Shown one piece after another: positions 44,261 to 53,770 of a stretch of DNA of 64,000 bases. The stretch is taken from assembly GCF_004078655.1 (NCBI RefSeq), contig NZ_RZNC01000002.1, positions 496,001 through 560,000 of the forward strand, in the 5' to 3' direction. Each line of letters opens with the position of its first letter. The stretch's first letter is position 1. The notes under the pieces were generated by a model, which saw only the letters and a program-made list of their open reading frames with translations, did no database searches and was not told the DNA's origin. The DNA comes from Labedella populi. Its GTDB lineage: Bacteria > Actinomycetota > Actinomycetes > Actinomycetales > Microbacteriaceae. The position numbers were made by a program, and so were the translations under genes.

Positions 44261-46008
44261 CCGGCCAGACGACCGTTTCCGCTGCGACGTCCGCGACCGA
44301 TGCCGCGTCCGCACCTCTCCTCGAGATCAGGGATCTCGAGGTCGGCTTCACCACTCAGCGCGGTTTCGTGCCGGCCGTCCGCGGGGTCAATCTCACACTC
44401 GGCCAGGGCGAGACCCTCGCGATCGTCGGCGAGTCCGGCTCCGGGAAGTCGACGACCGCGCAAGCGATCATCGATCTCCTCCCGGGCACCGGACGCGTCA
44501 CGGCAGGACAGATCCTCTTCGAGGGCAAGGACCTGACGACCGTCTCCGCGCGTCAGATGCAGGATGTCCGTGGACGGCTCATCGGCTACGTGCCGCAGGA
44601 CCCGATGTCGAACCTCAACCCGGTGTGGAACATCGGATTCCAGGTCGAGGAGGCCATCAAGGCCAACGGCGTCGCTCAGGGCCGCGACGCCCGCAAGCGC
44701 ACGATCGAGGTGCTCAAGGAGGCCGGACTCGCCGACGCGGGGGACCGACTCAAGCAGTACCCGCACCAGTTCTCGGGGGGCATGCGCCAGCGCGTGCTCA
44801 TCGGGATCGGCTTGTCGTCGCGACCGAAGCTCCTGATCGCGGACGAACCGACCTCGGCACTCGATGTGACGGTCCAACGCACGATCCTCGACCACCTCGA
44901 GACGCTCACTCGTGACTACGGGACGTCGGTGCTCTTCATCACGCACGACCTCGGCCTCGCCGTCGAGCGTGCCGAGCACTTGGTCGTCATGTACAAGGGC
45001 AAGGTCGTCGAGGCCGGACGGTCGACGGACATCCTGGCCAATCCGCTGCACCCCTACACGCAGAAGCTCGTCTCCGCGGCGCCGAGCCTCGCATCCCGCC
45101 GTATCCAGTCGGAGCGTCGACCGGAGACGACCGAGCACATGGACATCGCATCGATCGGAGCGCGCGACGCGCACCTGATCGAGCGAGCCGATGAGCGCGA
45201 GGCCGTGACGACCCCCGACATCATCACGGTCGAGAACGCATCGAAGGTGTACCAGATCCGCCAGGGCGGCTTCAAGACGAAGGAGCTCAAGGCCGTCGAC
45301 GACGTGTCCTTCTCGATCCCCCGCGGGACCACGACGGCGATCGTGGGGGAGTCCGGCTCGGGGAAGTCGACGGCGGCGAAGCTCGTCCTGAAGCTCGAGG
45401 AGATGACGTCCGGCTCCATCCGCTTCGACGGCACGGAAATCGGCTCCCTCTCGGGCAAGGACCTGTTGTCGTTCCGCCGTCGGGTCCAGCCGGTGTTCCA
45501 GGACCCGTACGGCTCACTCGACCCCCTCTACAGCGTGGGTCGCACGATCGAGGAGCCGCTCGTCACTCACGGAGTCGGGGACAAGGCGTCACGACGTGCG
45601 CGCGTGCTCGAACTGCTCGAGCAGGTGGCGCTTCCGGCGTCGACGATCAACCGGTACCCGAACGAGTTGTCCGGCGGTCAGCGGCAGCGCATCGCGGTGG
45701 CGCGAGCGCTCGCGCTCAAGCCCGACGTGATCGTGCTCGACGAGGCGGTCTCTGCGCTCGACGTGCTCGTGCAGGGCCAGATCCTCGACCTCCTCACGGA
45801 CCTGCAGTCCGAACTCGGATTGACGTATCTCTTCATCACTCACGACCTCGCGGTCGTGCGACTTATCGCCGACAACGTGTGCGTGATGCAAAAGGGCCGT
45901 ATCGTAGAGGCTGCGACGACTGATGAGGTGTTCGACAACCCGCAGCAGGAGTACACCCGCAAGCTCCTCGAAGCCATCCCGGGTGCCAACTTCCACTTCG
46001 GCCGTTAG
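44257..46008 (+). CDS. Peptide ABC transporter ATPase, fused DppD-DppF
   Basis: 583 residues carrying two complete ATPase domains. Domain 1: Walker A GESGSGKST (58-66), signature FSGGMRQRVLIG, Walker B LLIADEPTSALD. Domain 2: GESGSGKST near 360, signature LSGGQRQRIAVA, Walker B VIVLDEAVSALD (E-A-V instead of E-P-T). In many bacteria these are separate proteins. The NPLHPYTQKL motif after domain 1 is typical of OppD/DppD. A terminator follows. Confidence 0.95.
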   Translation: MTGQTTVSAATSATDAASAPLLEIRDLEVGFTTQRGFVPAVRGVNLTLGQGETLAIVGESGSGKSTTAQAIIDLLPGTGRVTAGQILFEGKDLTTVSARQMQDVRGRLIGYVPQDPMSNLNPVWNIGFQVEEAIKANGVAQGRDARKRTIEVLKEAGLADAGDRLKQYPHQFSGGMRQRVLIGIGLSSRPKLLIADEPTSALDVTVQRTILDHLETLTRDYGTSVLFITHDLGLAVERAEHLVVMYKGKVVEAGRSTDILANPLHPYTQKLVSAAPSLASRRIQSERRPETTEHMDIASIGARDAHLIERADEREAVTTPDIITVENASKVYQIRQGGFKTKELKAVDDVSFSIPRGTTTAIVGESGSGKSTAAKLVLKLEEMTSGSIRFDGTEIGSLSGKDLLSFRRRVQPVFQDPYGSLDPLYSVGRTIEEPLVTHGVGDKASRRARVLELLEQVALPASTINRYPNELSGGQRQRIAVARALALKPDVIVLDEAVSALDVLVQGQILDLLTDLQSELGLTYLFITHDLAVVRLIADNVCVMQKGRIVEAATTDEVFDNPQQEYTRKLLEAIPGANFHFGR

Positions 46009-46019
46009 CAGCCGTCTTT

Positions 46020-46058
46020 CCCGTCGCCACCGTGGGCACGCCTCGCAGTGGCGACGGG
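46020..46058 (+). terminator. Terminator of the peptide transporter operon
   Basis: An 11-bp stem, CCCGTCGCCAC (46020-46030) with GTGGCGACGGG (46048-46058), followed by TTTCC. Confidence 0.75.
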
Positions 46059-46098
46059 TTTCCGCGCGGTCAACGCGCCTGAACCAGGGATAACAACT

Positions 46099-48003
46099 AT
46101 GGCAATCGCCACCCGAAACGACCTCCGCAATGTGGCCATCGTCGCACACGTCGACCACGGCAAGACGACCCTCGTCGACGCCATGCTCCGGCAGACGAAC
46201 TCGTTCGCGGAGCACGCCCACCTCGAGGACCGCGCGATGGACTCGAACGAGCTCGAGCGTGAGAAGGGCATCACGATCCTCGCCAAGAACACGGCGATCT
46301 CGTACAACGGTGCTCACGCGACCGACGGCCCCATCACGATCAACGTCATCGACACGCCCGGCCACGCCGACTTCGGCGGAGAGGTCGAGCGCGGTCTGTC
46401 CATGGTCGACGGCGTCGTGCTCCTCGTCGATGCGAGCGAGGGGCCGCTGCCGCAGACCCGCTTCGTGCTCCGCAAGGCCCTCGAGGCCAAGCTCCCCGTC
46501 ATCCTGCTCGTCAACAAGACCGACCGTCCCGACGCGCGCATCGACGAGGTCGTCGCGGAGAGCCAGGACCTGCTCATCGGTCTCGCCTCCGACCTCTCGG
46601 AGGACGTGCCGGACCTCGACCTCGACGCCGTCCTCGACGTGCCCGTCGTCTATGCGTCCGGCAAGGCCGGTCGCGCGTCGACCACGAAGCCCGACAACGG
46701 AGCACTGCCGGACACGGAAGACCTCGAGCCGCTCTTCGACGCGATCCTCACCCACATCCCGGCACCGACGTACGACGACGAGCACCCCCTCCAGGCCCAC
46801 GTCACGAACCTCGACTCCTCGCCGTTCCTCGGTCGTCTCGCCCTCCTGCGTGTCTTCAACGGCACGCTCAAGAAGGGCCAGACGGTCGCATGGGTCCGCC
46901 ACGACGGCGACGTGCACAACGTCCGTGTGACGGAACTCATGATCACGAAGGCTCTCGACCGCTACCCGGCCGAGAGCGCCGGCCCCGGTGACATCGTCGC
47001 CGTCGCGGGCTTCGCCGACATCATGATCGGTGACACGCTCGCCGACCCCGACGACGTGCGCCCGCTTCCCGGCATCACGGTCGACGACCCCGCGATCTCG
47101 ATGACCATCGGCACGAACACCTCGCCTCTCGTCGGAAAGGTGAAGGGCCACAAGCTCACGGCGCGGATGGTGAAGGACCGTCTCGACCGCGAGCTCATCG
47201 GCAACGTCTCGCTCAAGGTGCTCGACATCGGACGCCCCGACGCGTGGGAGGTGCAGGGTCGAGGCGAGCTCGCCCTCGCCATCCTCGTCGAGCAGATGCG
47301 TCGTGAGGGCTACGAACTCACCGTCGGCAAGCCGCAGGTGGTCACGAAGCGGATCGACGGCAAGGTCCACGAGCCGTACGAGCACCTCACGATCGACGTC
47401 CCCGAGGAGCACCTCGGCGCGATCACGCAGCTGCTCGCAGCCCGCAAGGGACGCATGGAGAACATGTCGAACCACGGCACCGGCTGGGTCCGGATGGAGT
47501 TCATCGTGCCGTCGCGCGGTCTCATCGGGTTCCGTACGGAGTTCCTCACGATCACCCGTGGAACGGGCATCGCGAACGCGATCTCGCACGGCTACGGCGA
47601 GTGGGCCGGCCAGATCGTCACACGCCAGAACGGTTCGATCGTGGCCGACCGCTCGGGCGTCGTCACGCCCTTCGCGATCATCGCCCTGCAGGAGCGCATG
47701 ACGTTCTTCGTGAACCCGACCGAAGAGGTCTACGAGGGCATGGTCATCGGCGAGAACTCGCGCGCCGACGACATGGACGTGAACATCACGAAGGAGAAGA
47801 AGCTGACCAACATGCGTCAGTCGACCTCCGATACGTTCGAGTCGATGACGCCGTCACGGCAGCTCACGCTCGAGGAGAGCCTCGAGTTCGCCCGCGAGGA
47901 CGAGTGCGTCGAGGTCACGCCCGAGATGGTGCGCATCCGCAAGGTCGAGCTCGACCAGAATGCACGCGCCCGTCAGACGTCGCGTCTCAAGAAGCAGTCG
48001 GAG
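46099..48003 (+). CDS. typA: Ribosome-associated translational GTPase TypA/BipA
   Basis: About 635 residues to the stop near 48006. G1 AHVDHGKT (16-23), effector [31 protein letters not shown] and NKTDRPDAR identify a translational GTPase. The C-terminal domain with [53 protein letters not shown] and [11 protein letters not shown] is specific to TypA. It helps ribosome assembly and stress growth. ATG 46099 has AGGGA about 8 nt upstream; the frame extends 17 codons further back without signal. Confidence 0.96.
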
Positions 48004-48047
48004 TAAGCGGGCGGGGGCGGATGCTCGCCCCTGTCGGTCGATGTGCT

Positions 48048-48079
48048 CGAAGCCCCCTCGGATCATCGAGGGGGCTTCG
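48048..48079. terminator. Bidirectional terminator between typA and efeB
   Basis: A 13-bp perfect stem, CGAAGCCCCCTCG with CGAGGGGGCTTCG, and loop GATCAT, between convergent genes. Confidence 0.85.
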
Positions 48080-48084
48080 TCGTC

Positions 48085-49413
48085 TCAGGATCCGAAGAGT
48101 CCTTCGCCGACGAATCCGCCTTCCCGAGCGCCGGGAGGCACGGCGAAGACGGCGGAGCCCACGTGCTTCAGATACTCGGCGAGGGCATCCGTCGCGATCG
48201 CGTTCTGGACCGTGACGAAGGCGTCGACGGAGCGCTGGAAGCTGATGAAGAACAGCCCGGCGTCGAGGGTTCCGAGCGGGTCGCTGCCGTCGACGTAGTT
48301 GTACCCCCGACGGAGGAGCCGGACGCCGCCCACGTTGCTCGGGTGGGCACGACGGACGTGCGACGTCGGATCGATGAGCGGTTCACCCGTCGCGCCCTCG
48401 GCGTCGAAGACCGGCTCGCTGAACTCCGATCCTCCCGAGAGCGGAGCGCCCTCACCCTTCGACCGCCCGATCACGCGCTCCTGCTCGACGCGCTGCTGAC
48501 GGTCCCACACCTCGATGACCATCCGGATCTTGCGCGTCACGAGGTAGCTGCCGCCTCGCATCCAGGCGACGTCGTCGTGCGCCGCCCACACCCACTCGTC
48601 GACGGCGGCGCGGTCCTCGAGCTTGAGGTTCGCGGTGCCGTCCTTGAACCCGAACAGGTTCCGAGGCGTCGTCTGCGCGGTCGAGGTCGACGAGGTGCGC
48701 CCGAACCCGAGCTGAGACCACGATATCGACGCTCGACCGAAGGCGATCCTGCTGAGGTTGCGGATCGCATGCACGGCGACCTGCGGGTCGTCGGCGCACG
48801 CCTGTATGCAGAGGTCACCACCGCTCCACTCGGGGCGCAGGGCGTCGCCGGCGAATCGCGGCAGTTGCGCGAGTCCGGGCGGCCGGCGAACGGCGATCCC
48901 GAATCGATCGGCACCGTCGGCGTCCTCGAAGAGGCCGGGGCCGAAGCCGAATGTCAGGGTGAGGCCGCTCGCGGGCAGCTCGAGCGCCTCGCCCGTGTCG
49001 TCGGGCGGAGCGACGTCGGGTCCGCCGAGCGCGCCCTCCTCGGAGACGTCGAGGCCGGCCGTCAATCGTGCGGCCGCGACGGTCCAGTCCGACAGCAGTT
49101 CGATGAGTCCGACGCGGTCGAGAGACGGTGACACGGTGAAGGCGGCGAAATGCAGCCGGTCCTGCGCCGGGGTCGTGATGCCCGACTGGTGCTCACCGTA
49201 GAACGGGTACGTCGTGGTGCCGACCGGCCCGGCGCCGGACAGCGCCGGGAGTCCCGTCGTGAGAGCGGCTCCGCCGGCCGCCCCCGCCGCCAGACCGGCG
49301 GCCCCCGCGGAGACGAGGCCGAGGAGGCCCCGCCGGGACACGCCTCGTCCGGACCGCGGGGGCTCCTCGTTCCCAGCCCTCTTGACCGCATCGGGCGATT
49401 GATCGCTCGTCAC
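48085..49413 (-). CDS. efeB: Deferrochelatase/Dyp-type peroxidase EfeB
   Basis: 442 residues. A Tat signal SRRGLLGLVSAGAAGLAAGAAGGAAL (about 26-51), then a Dyp-type heme peroxidase with the distal-site GFKDGTAN (near 258), RGGSYLVTRKIRMVIE, and HVRRAHPSN carrying the probable proximal histidine region. In EfeUOB systems it works outside the membrane, acting on heme or oxidising ferrous iron. GTG start overlaps the efeO stop (GTGA). Confidence 0.95.
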   Translation of the reverse strand: MTSDQSPDAVKRAGNEEPPRSGRGVSRRGLLGLVSAGAAGLAAGAAGGAALTTGLPALSGAGPVGTTTYPFYGEHQSGITTPAQDRLHFAAFTVSPSLDRVGLIELLSDWTVAAARLTAGLDVSEEGALGGPDVAPPDDTGEALELPASGLTLTFGFGPGLFEDADGADRFGIAVRRPPGLAQLPRFAGDALRPEWSGGDLCIQACADDPQVAVHAIRNLSRIAFGRASISWSQLGFGRTSSTSTAQTTPRNLFGFKDGTANLKLEDRAAVDEWVWAAHDDVAWMRGGSYLVTRKIRMVIEVWDRQQRVEQERVIGRSKGEGAPLSGGSEFSEPVFDAEGATGEPLIDPTSHVRRAHPSNVGGVRLLRRGYNYVDGSDPLGTLDAGLFFISFQRSVDAFVTVQNAIATDALAEYLKHVGSAVFAVPPGAREGGFVGEGLFGS

Positions 49414-50624
49414 GACACCCCGAGGACGGTGCTCGTGAGCCGCGAGAGCGGCTCGGCGAGTGCGTTGACGGCGTCGGACAACTCCTTCTTGTCCGCGTCA
49501 TCGACCTCGCCGTAGGCGACGAAGCCGTTCTCGATGCTGCCGTACTCCGCGAGGAGGGTCTCGAGGGAGGTGAACCGAGCGGTGATGTCGTCGACGAGGG
49601 CCTCACCGTCCTCGCCCTGGGCGATCGCGATGTCCTCGACGTTGCCGAAGGCGACCTTGGCGCCCTGGACGTTCGCAGCGAAGTCCATGAGGTCGGTGCC
49701 GGACCACCAGTCCTCCTCACCGGTGATCTTTCCCGAGGCGACCTCGTCGAGGAGTGCGATGGCGCCGTTGCTGATGTCGCCGAGCGTGACGGTGAAGGAG
49801 TCATCGGTGACGAGTTCGTGCAGTTCGGCGACGTCGGCGACGAGGCCGTCGGCGAAGGCCGCACGCTCCGCCGGGCTCGAGGGAGCCCAGTCGAGTGCGG
49901 CGTCGCTGCCGTCCGAGTTGAGCGCACCCGGTGCCGGAGGCCAGAGGTCCTTCTCGATGCGGTGGAAGCCCGTCCAGTCGAGACCGTCGGCGACGGCGTC
50001 GACCTCGCGGAAGTCGATCTTGGGGTCGAGGTCGCCGAAGGCCTCGGCGGTCGGTTCGACGCGCTCATAGAACACGCGCGTCGAGGCGAAGAGCGACCGC
50101 GCGGTGTCGTCATCGCCCGCGCGGTAGGCGTCGGCGAACGCCTGCACCGCCGGGATGAGCTCACCGACCTGCGACCGGATGTAGGCGACGTAGTTCGTGA
50201 CGGCGGCGGCGGCGAGTTCCTGCTCGTCGGCGCTGATCGCGGCGGACTCGCCGCTCACCGTGAACGCCGCGAGTCCGATCGGGGCTCCGACCTGCTGGAA
50301 CTTGCAGGCCGTGAAGTACGTTCCCGCGGGGAGTTCCGCGACGTAGTCGATCGTCTGGCCGGGGACGACGTTCTCCTTCTCGCCGACGATGCGCAGCTTG
50401 TCCTCGGCGAGGATCTCGAACTCGTTGACGTCGGTGCCGTCGTTCGTGAGGCTGAAGGTGACGGCACCCGCCGCGGCGGAGTCGGCCGAGACGACGCACG
50501 CGTCGTCCGTGATCCGCACCGTGAGGGCGGCGGCGTCCCCCGTCGGCGTGTTGGGGACGCAACCGGTCAGGGCGACGGCCATGAGGCCGGCACCTCCGAT
50601 CACCGTGAGAAGGCGTCGAGGCAT
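49410..50624 (-). CDS. efeO: Iron uptake lipoprotein EfeO
   Basis: 404 residues. A lipoprotein signal with LTGC (19-22), an N-terminal cupredoxin-like domain (about 30-130, LTVRITDDACVVSADSAAAGAVTF), then an M75 imelysin-like domain with the metal motif HRIE (GFHRIEKDLW) and YERVEPTAEAFGDLDPKID. It binds and delivers iron to EfeU. ATG 50624 has AGGAG upstream. Confidence 0.95.
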   Translation of the reverse strand: MPRRLLTVIGGAGLMAVALTGCVPNTPTGDAAALTVRITDDACVVSADSAAAGAVTFSLTNDGTDVNEFEILAEDKLRIVGEKENVVPGQTIDYVAELPAGTYFTACKFQQVGAPIGLAAFTVSGESAAISADEQELAAAAVTNYVAYIRSQVGELIPAVQAFADAYRAGDDDTARSLFASTRVFYERVEPTAEAFGDLDPKIDFREVDAVADGLDWTGFHRIEKDLWPPAPGALNSDGSDAALDWAPSSPAERAAFADGLVADVAELHELVTDDSFTVTLGDISNGAIALLDEVASGKITGEEDWWSGTDLMDFAANVQGAKVAFGNVEDIAIAQGEDGEALVDDITARFTSLETLLAEYGSIENGFVAYGEVDDADKKELSDAVNALAEPLSRLTSTVLGVS

Positions 50625-50696
50625 GGGGAACTCCTGTCGGATGAGGGGGAGGAGGGGAGGAGGTAATAAGGTCTGGACGCTCGACGAGCTGAGGCC

Positions 50697-51557
50697 TCAA
50701 GCGGGTGAGCGGACGGTACCCGAGGGTCCGGCACGGTCGGACGCCGGGAGGGTTCTGCCACGCGTAGTCCGCACGAGGAAGAGGGAGAGCACGACGACGA
50801 GGTAGGCGATCCACGCGGCCGACTGGGCCCACGTGGGCGTCGGAGTGAAGTTGAGGATCCCGGCGAGGAGGGCGCCGTACCAACTGCTCGGCGGCACGGC
50901 GGCGCTCACGTCGAACGCCGCGACGCCCCATCCGGGCAGGACAGCGGCCTCCTGGAGGTCGCCAATGCCGTAGACGAGGATGCCGGCGGCCACGACGATC
51001 AGGAAGACCCCCGTCCACCGGAAGAAGCGGGAGAGGTCGACGCGGACGAGCCCGCGATTGATCGCCCACGCGATGACGATGGCGAGCAGGATCCCCGCCG
51101 TCGCGGCGATCGTCGCCGCTGCCGCGTTCTGCGAGGAGGACGCCGACGCCCACAGGAGCAGGGCGGTCTCGATGCCCTCGCGCCCGACGCTCACAAAGCC
51201 GATGAGCACCACGGCGAGGCCCGAGGAGCCAATCGCCGCGTCGAGCGCCGACCGCAAGTCCCGCGCCATGTCGCGGGCATTCGCCGCCATCCAGAAGACC
51301 ATCCAGGTGACGAGCGCCACGGCGAGGATCGAGAACGATCCGCCGAGGATCTCCTGCGCGCGGAACGACAGTCCGTACGGCCCCCACGTGAGGACGGCTC
51401 CGACGCCGAGCGACAGGACCACGGCGGCAGCCACACCCGTCCACAGCCGAGGGAGCACGTCGCGGCGGCCGATCCGGTCGACGTAGGCGACGAGCACGCC
51501 GACCACGAGTGCCGCTTCGAGGCCTTCTCGGAGACCGATCAGAAGACTGGCGAACAC
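50697..51557 (-). CDS. efeU: Iron permease EfeU (FTR1 family)
   Basis: 286 residues, seven hydrophobic segments. The iron-binding motifs REGLE (10-14) and REGIE (near 126-130) are intact. It carries ferric iron across the membrane after ferroxidation. The GTG start at 51557 has GAAAGG 5 nt upstream. First gene of efeUOB and downstream of a DtxR-type box. Confidence 0.95.
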   Translation of the reverse strand: MFASLLIGLREGLEAALVVGVLVAYVDRIGRRDVLPRLWTGVAAAVVLSLGVGAVLTWGPYGLSFRAQEILGGSFSILAVALVTWMVFWMAANARDMARDLRSALDAAIGSSGLAVVLIGFVSVGREGIETALLLWASASSSQNAAAATIAATAGILLAIVIAWAINRGLVRVDLSRFFRWTGVFLIVVAAGILVYGIGDLQEAAVLPGWGVAAFDVSAAVPPSSWYGALLAGILNFTPTPTWAQSAAWIAYLVVVLSLFLVRTTRGRTLPASDRAGPSGTVRSPA

Positions 51558-51633
51558 GGGAGCCTTTCGAGGATCCGGTCGAGGAGTCGGCCGGAGGGTG
51601 AGGAGTTGATGCGGAGGAAGCCGGAGGGGCTAC

Positions 51634-51652
51634 TGAGGACAGGCTTGCCTAA
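51634..51652 (-). promoter_or_regulatory. Probable DtxR/IdeR iron box upstream of efeU
   Basis: On the minus strand TTAGGCAAGCCTGTCCTCA matches 12 of 19 positions of the DtxR/IdeR consensus TTAGGTTAGGCTAACCTAA, with the strong half TTAGGCAAGCCT intact. It lies about 77 nt before the efeU start, suggesting iron-dependent repression. Confidence 0.65.
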
Positions 51653-51696
51653 CCCGACTCCTCCGACGATAGTCATGGCTCGTCGTCGTGTCCAGA

Positions 51697-51702
51697 TAGA
51701 CT
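51697..51702 (+). promoter_or_regulatory. -10 box of the DUF6113-like gene, leaderless
   Basis: TAGACT, 6 nt, GTG at 51709. Confidence 0.55.
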
Positions 51703-51708
51703 TGCCCG

Positions 51709-52149
51709 GTGATCGCGAACCAGGGTGACGGGCCCGCACCCGGTATCGCTTCCCGCATCGTGACCGTCGTCCTCGGGATCGTCGTGGGAGCCGTCTACGG
51801 TTCCGTGGGAACCGTCGCCCACCCCGTGACGGTGACCATCGGATCGATCGTCTTCCCGTACGGACTCGTCGTCGCCCTGGTCGGTGTCCTCGCGTTGTTC
51901 ATCGGTTTCCGCCTCGTCGTGGGCGGGCGGCTCGCCGCCGTCGGAGCGGCCGTCGGCGTCGTCGGGATCGTGTCGTTGTTCTCACTCGAGAGCGCCGGGG
52001 GCTCGATCCTCATCCGCGAGGGACTCACGGGCGTGGTCTGGCTCGTGGGTCCGGCGTTGCTCGGTGCGCTCGTCATCTCGTGGCCGTCGCTCCCGACGCG
52101 CACGCGTAGACTGGAAGCTCCCGACGTGAAGGAGTCCCACACACCGTGA
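51709..52149 (+). CDS. Four-helix membrane protein (DUF6113-like)
   Basis: 146 residues with four hydrophobic segments and short loops (IVTVVLGIVVGAVYGSVGTVAH, then GLVVALVGVLALFIGFRLVVGG, LAAVGAAVGVVGIVSLFSL, EGLTGVVWLVGPALLGALVISW). I recall similar proteins beside the ferredoxin gene in Micrococcales as DUF6113; the name is tentative. Function unknown. The stop overlaps the fdxA GTG, so it is co-transcribed. Confidence 0.7.
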   Translation: MIANQGDGPAPGIASRIVTVVLGIVVGAVYGSVGTVAHPVTVTIGSIVFPYGLVVALVGVLALFIGFRLVVGGRLAAVGAAVGVVGIVSLFSLESAGGSILIREGLTGVVWLVGPALLGALVISWPSLPTRTRRLEAPDVKESHTP

Positions 52150-52466
52150 CGTACGTGATCGCCCTTCCCTGCGTCGATGTGAAAGACCGCGCCTGCATCG
52201 ACGAGTGCCCCGTCGACTGCATCTACGAGGGCGACCGGTCGCTCTACATCCACCCCGACGAATGCGTCGATTGTGGTGCATGCGAGCCGGTGTGCCCGGT
52301 CGAGGCGATCTACTACGAGGACGACCTGCCGGCGGAGTGGTCCGACTACTACACCGCGAACGTCGAGTTCTTCGAGGACATCGGGTCGCCGGGTGGTGCC
52401 GCCAAGGTCGGCGTGATCCACAAGGATCACCCCGTCATCGCCGCGCTGCCCTCGCAGTCGCACTGA
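52146..52466 (+). CDS. fdxA: 7Fe ferredoxin
   Basis: 106 residues. C9, C17 and C50 would hold a [3Fe-4S] cluster and C21, C40, C43 and C46 a [4Fe-4S] cluster; C25 is free. The spacing matches the Azotobacter/Thermus-type seven-iron ferredoxins. The C-terminal tail DLPAEWSDYYTANVEFFEDIGSPGGAAK is typical of actinobacterial FdxA/FdxC. It is paired with the dapC-like gene, as Rv1177-Rv1178. Confidence 0.95.
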   Translation: MTYVIALPCVDVKDRACIDECPVDCIYEGDRSLYIHPDECVDCGACEPVCPVEAIYYEDDLPAEWSDYYTANVEFFEDIGSPGGAAKVGVIHKDHPVIAALPSQSH

Positions 52467-52481
52467 CGGTCGGCTCACCGC

Positions 52482-53591
52482 GTGGCCCTCGCTCCGCTGC
52501 CCGACTATCCGTGGGACGCCATGGCTCCCTTCGCCGAGACCGCGCGCCGTCATCCGGACGGCGTCGTCGACCTGTCGATCGGCTCTCCGGTCGATGAGAC
52601 TCCCGCTATCGTCCGGCGGGCTCTCGCCGAGGCCACCGATGCGCACGCCTACCCGGCGACGATCGGAACGGCCGACGTGCGTGCGGCCGTCGTGGAGTGG
52701 TTCGCCCGACGCCGGAACGTCCGCGGTCTCGCGACCGATCAGGTGATCCCGTCGATCGGTTCCAAGGAGTTCGTCGCGTTCCTCGCCTACATGCTCGGCC
52801 TAGGGGACGGCGACGTCGTCGTGCACCCGGTGAACGCCTATCCGACGTATGCGGTGGGAGCGGCGATGAGCGGCGCGACCGCCCTCGCACGCGACGACCC
52901 CGCCTCGTGGCCGACGAACACCCGACTCGTGTGGCTCAATTCGCCGGGCAACCCCGACGGCAGGGTCCTCGACGTCGCCGATCTCCGGGCCCGTGTCGAT
53001 CGTGCGCGCGAACTCGGCGCCGTCATCGTGGGGGACGAGTGCTACGCGGAGCTCGGGTGGGACGGACGGTGGGAGACCGAGCCCGTCCCGTCGATCCTCG
53101 ACGACCGTGTCACGGGTGGTGATACACACGGCGTGATCGCGATCTACTCCCTCAGCAAGCAGAGCAACATGGCGGGGTACCGTGCGGCGTTCGCGGCCGG
53201 GTGCCGCTCCACCATCGCGCGACTCACGACGGTCCGGAAGCACGCCGGGCTCATGGTGCCGGCGCCCCTCCAGCACGCGATGGCCGTGGCTCTGCGTGAC
53301 GACGTTCACGTGAAACGGCAGCGCGAGCTCTACCGTCGACGCCGGTCGGTCCTGCGGCCGGCGCTTGAAGCCGCGGGGTTCCGCATCGAGGGAAGCGAGG
53401 CGGGCCTCTACCTCTGGGCGACGGAGGGGCTCGGCGCGTGGCGATCCATCGGTCGACTGGCAGAGCTCGGGATCCTCGCGGGACCGGGACCGTTCTACGG
53501 CGAGTCGTCAGGCGACCACGTGCGGCTGTCGCTCACGGCGACCGACGAGCGGATCGACGCGGCCGTGGACAGGCTCGCTGCGCTCGTCTGA
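52482..53591 (+). CDS. dapC: Succinyldiaminopimelate transaminase (DapC-like)
   Basis: 369 residues, class I aminotransferase. Motifs: LSIGSPVDETP, PSIGSKEFVAFL, NSPGNPDG (153-160), GDECYAELGW and PLP lysine K226 in YSLSKQSNMAGYRAAF. The position after fdxA, and dapD/dapE downstream in the same window, support the succinylase branch of lysine/meso-DAP synthesis. GTG 52482 begins 16 nt after the fdxA stop. Confidence 0.9.
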   Translation: MALAPLPDYPWDAMAPFAETARRHPDGVVDLSIGSPVDETPAIVRRALAEATDAHAYPATIGTADVRAAVVEWFARRRNVRGLATDQVIPSIGSKEFVAFLAYMLGLGDGDVVVHPVNAYPTYAVGAAMSGATALARDDPASWPTNTRLVWLNSPGNPDGRVLDVADLRARVDRARELGAVIVGDECYAELGWDGRWETEPVPSILDDRVTGGDTHGVIAIYSLSKQSNMAGYRAAFAAGCRSTIARLTTVRKHAGLMVPAPLQHAMAVALRDDVHVKRQRELYRRRRSVLRPALEAAGFRIEGSEAGLYLWATEGLGAWRSIGRLAELGILAGPGPFYGESSGDHVRLSLTATDERIDAAVDRLAALV

Positions 53592-53770
53592 CGCTCTCGG
53601 CAGGTGCCGCCCGCGCTCGACGTGGATTTGTGGATTCCTCCGGAGAAGTCCCATCAGCGTTGGCGGGTGCGACAGTAGGTGCCTGCGCCGATTAGGCTGT
53701 AGTCGTCAGTGACGCCGGCGAGAACCACCGGCGGTCACGCTCGAATGGGACATCCAGCCAGGGAGGCACA

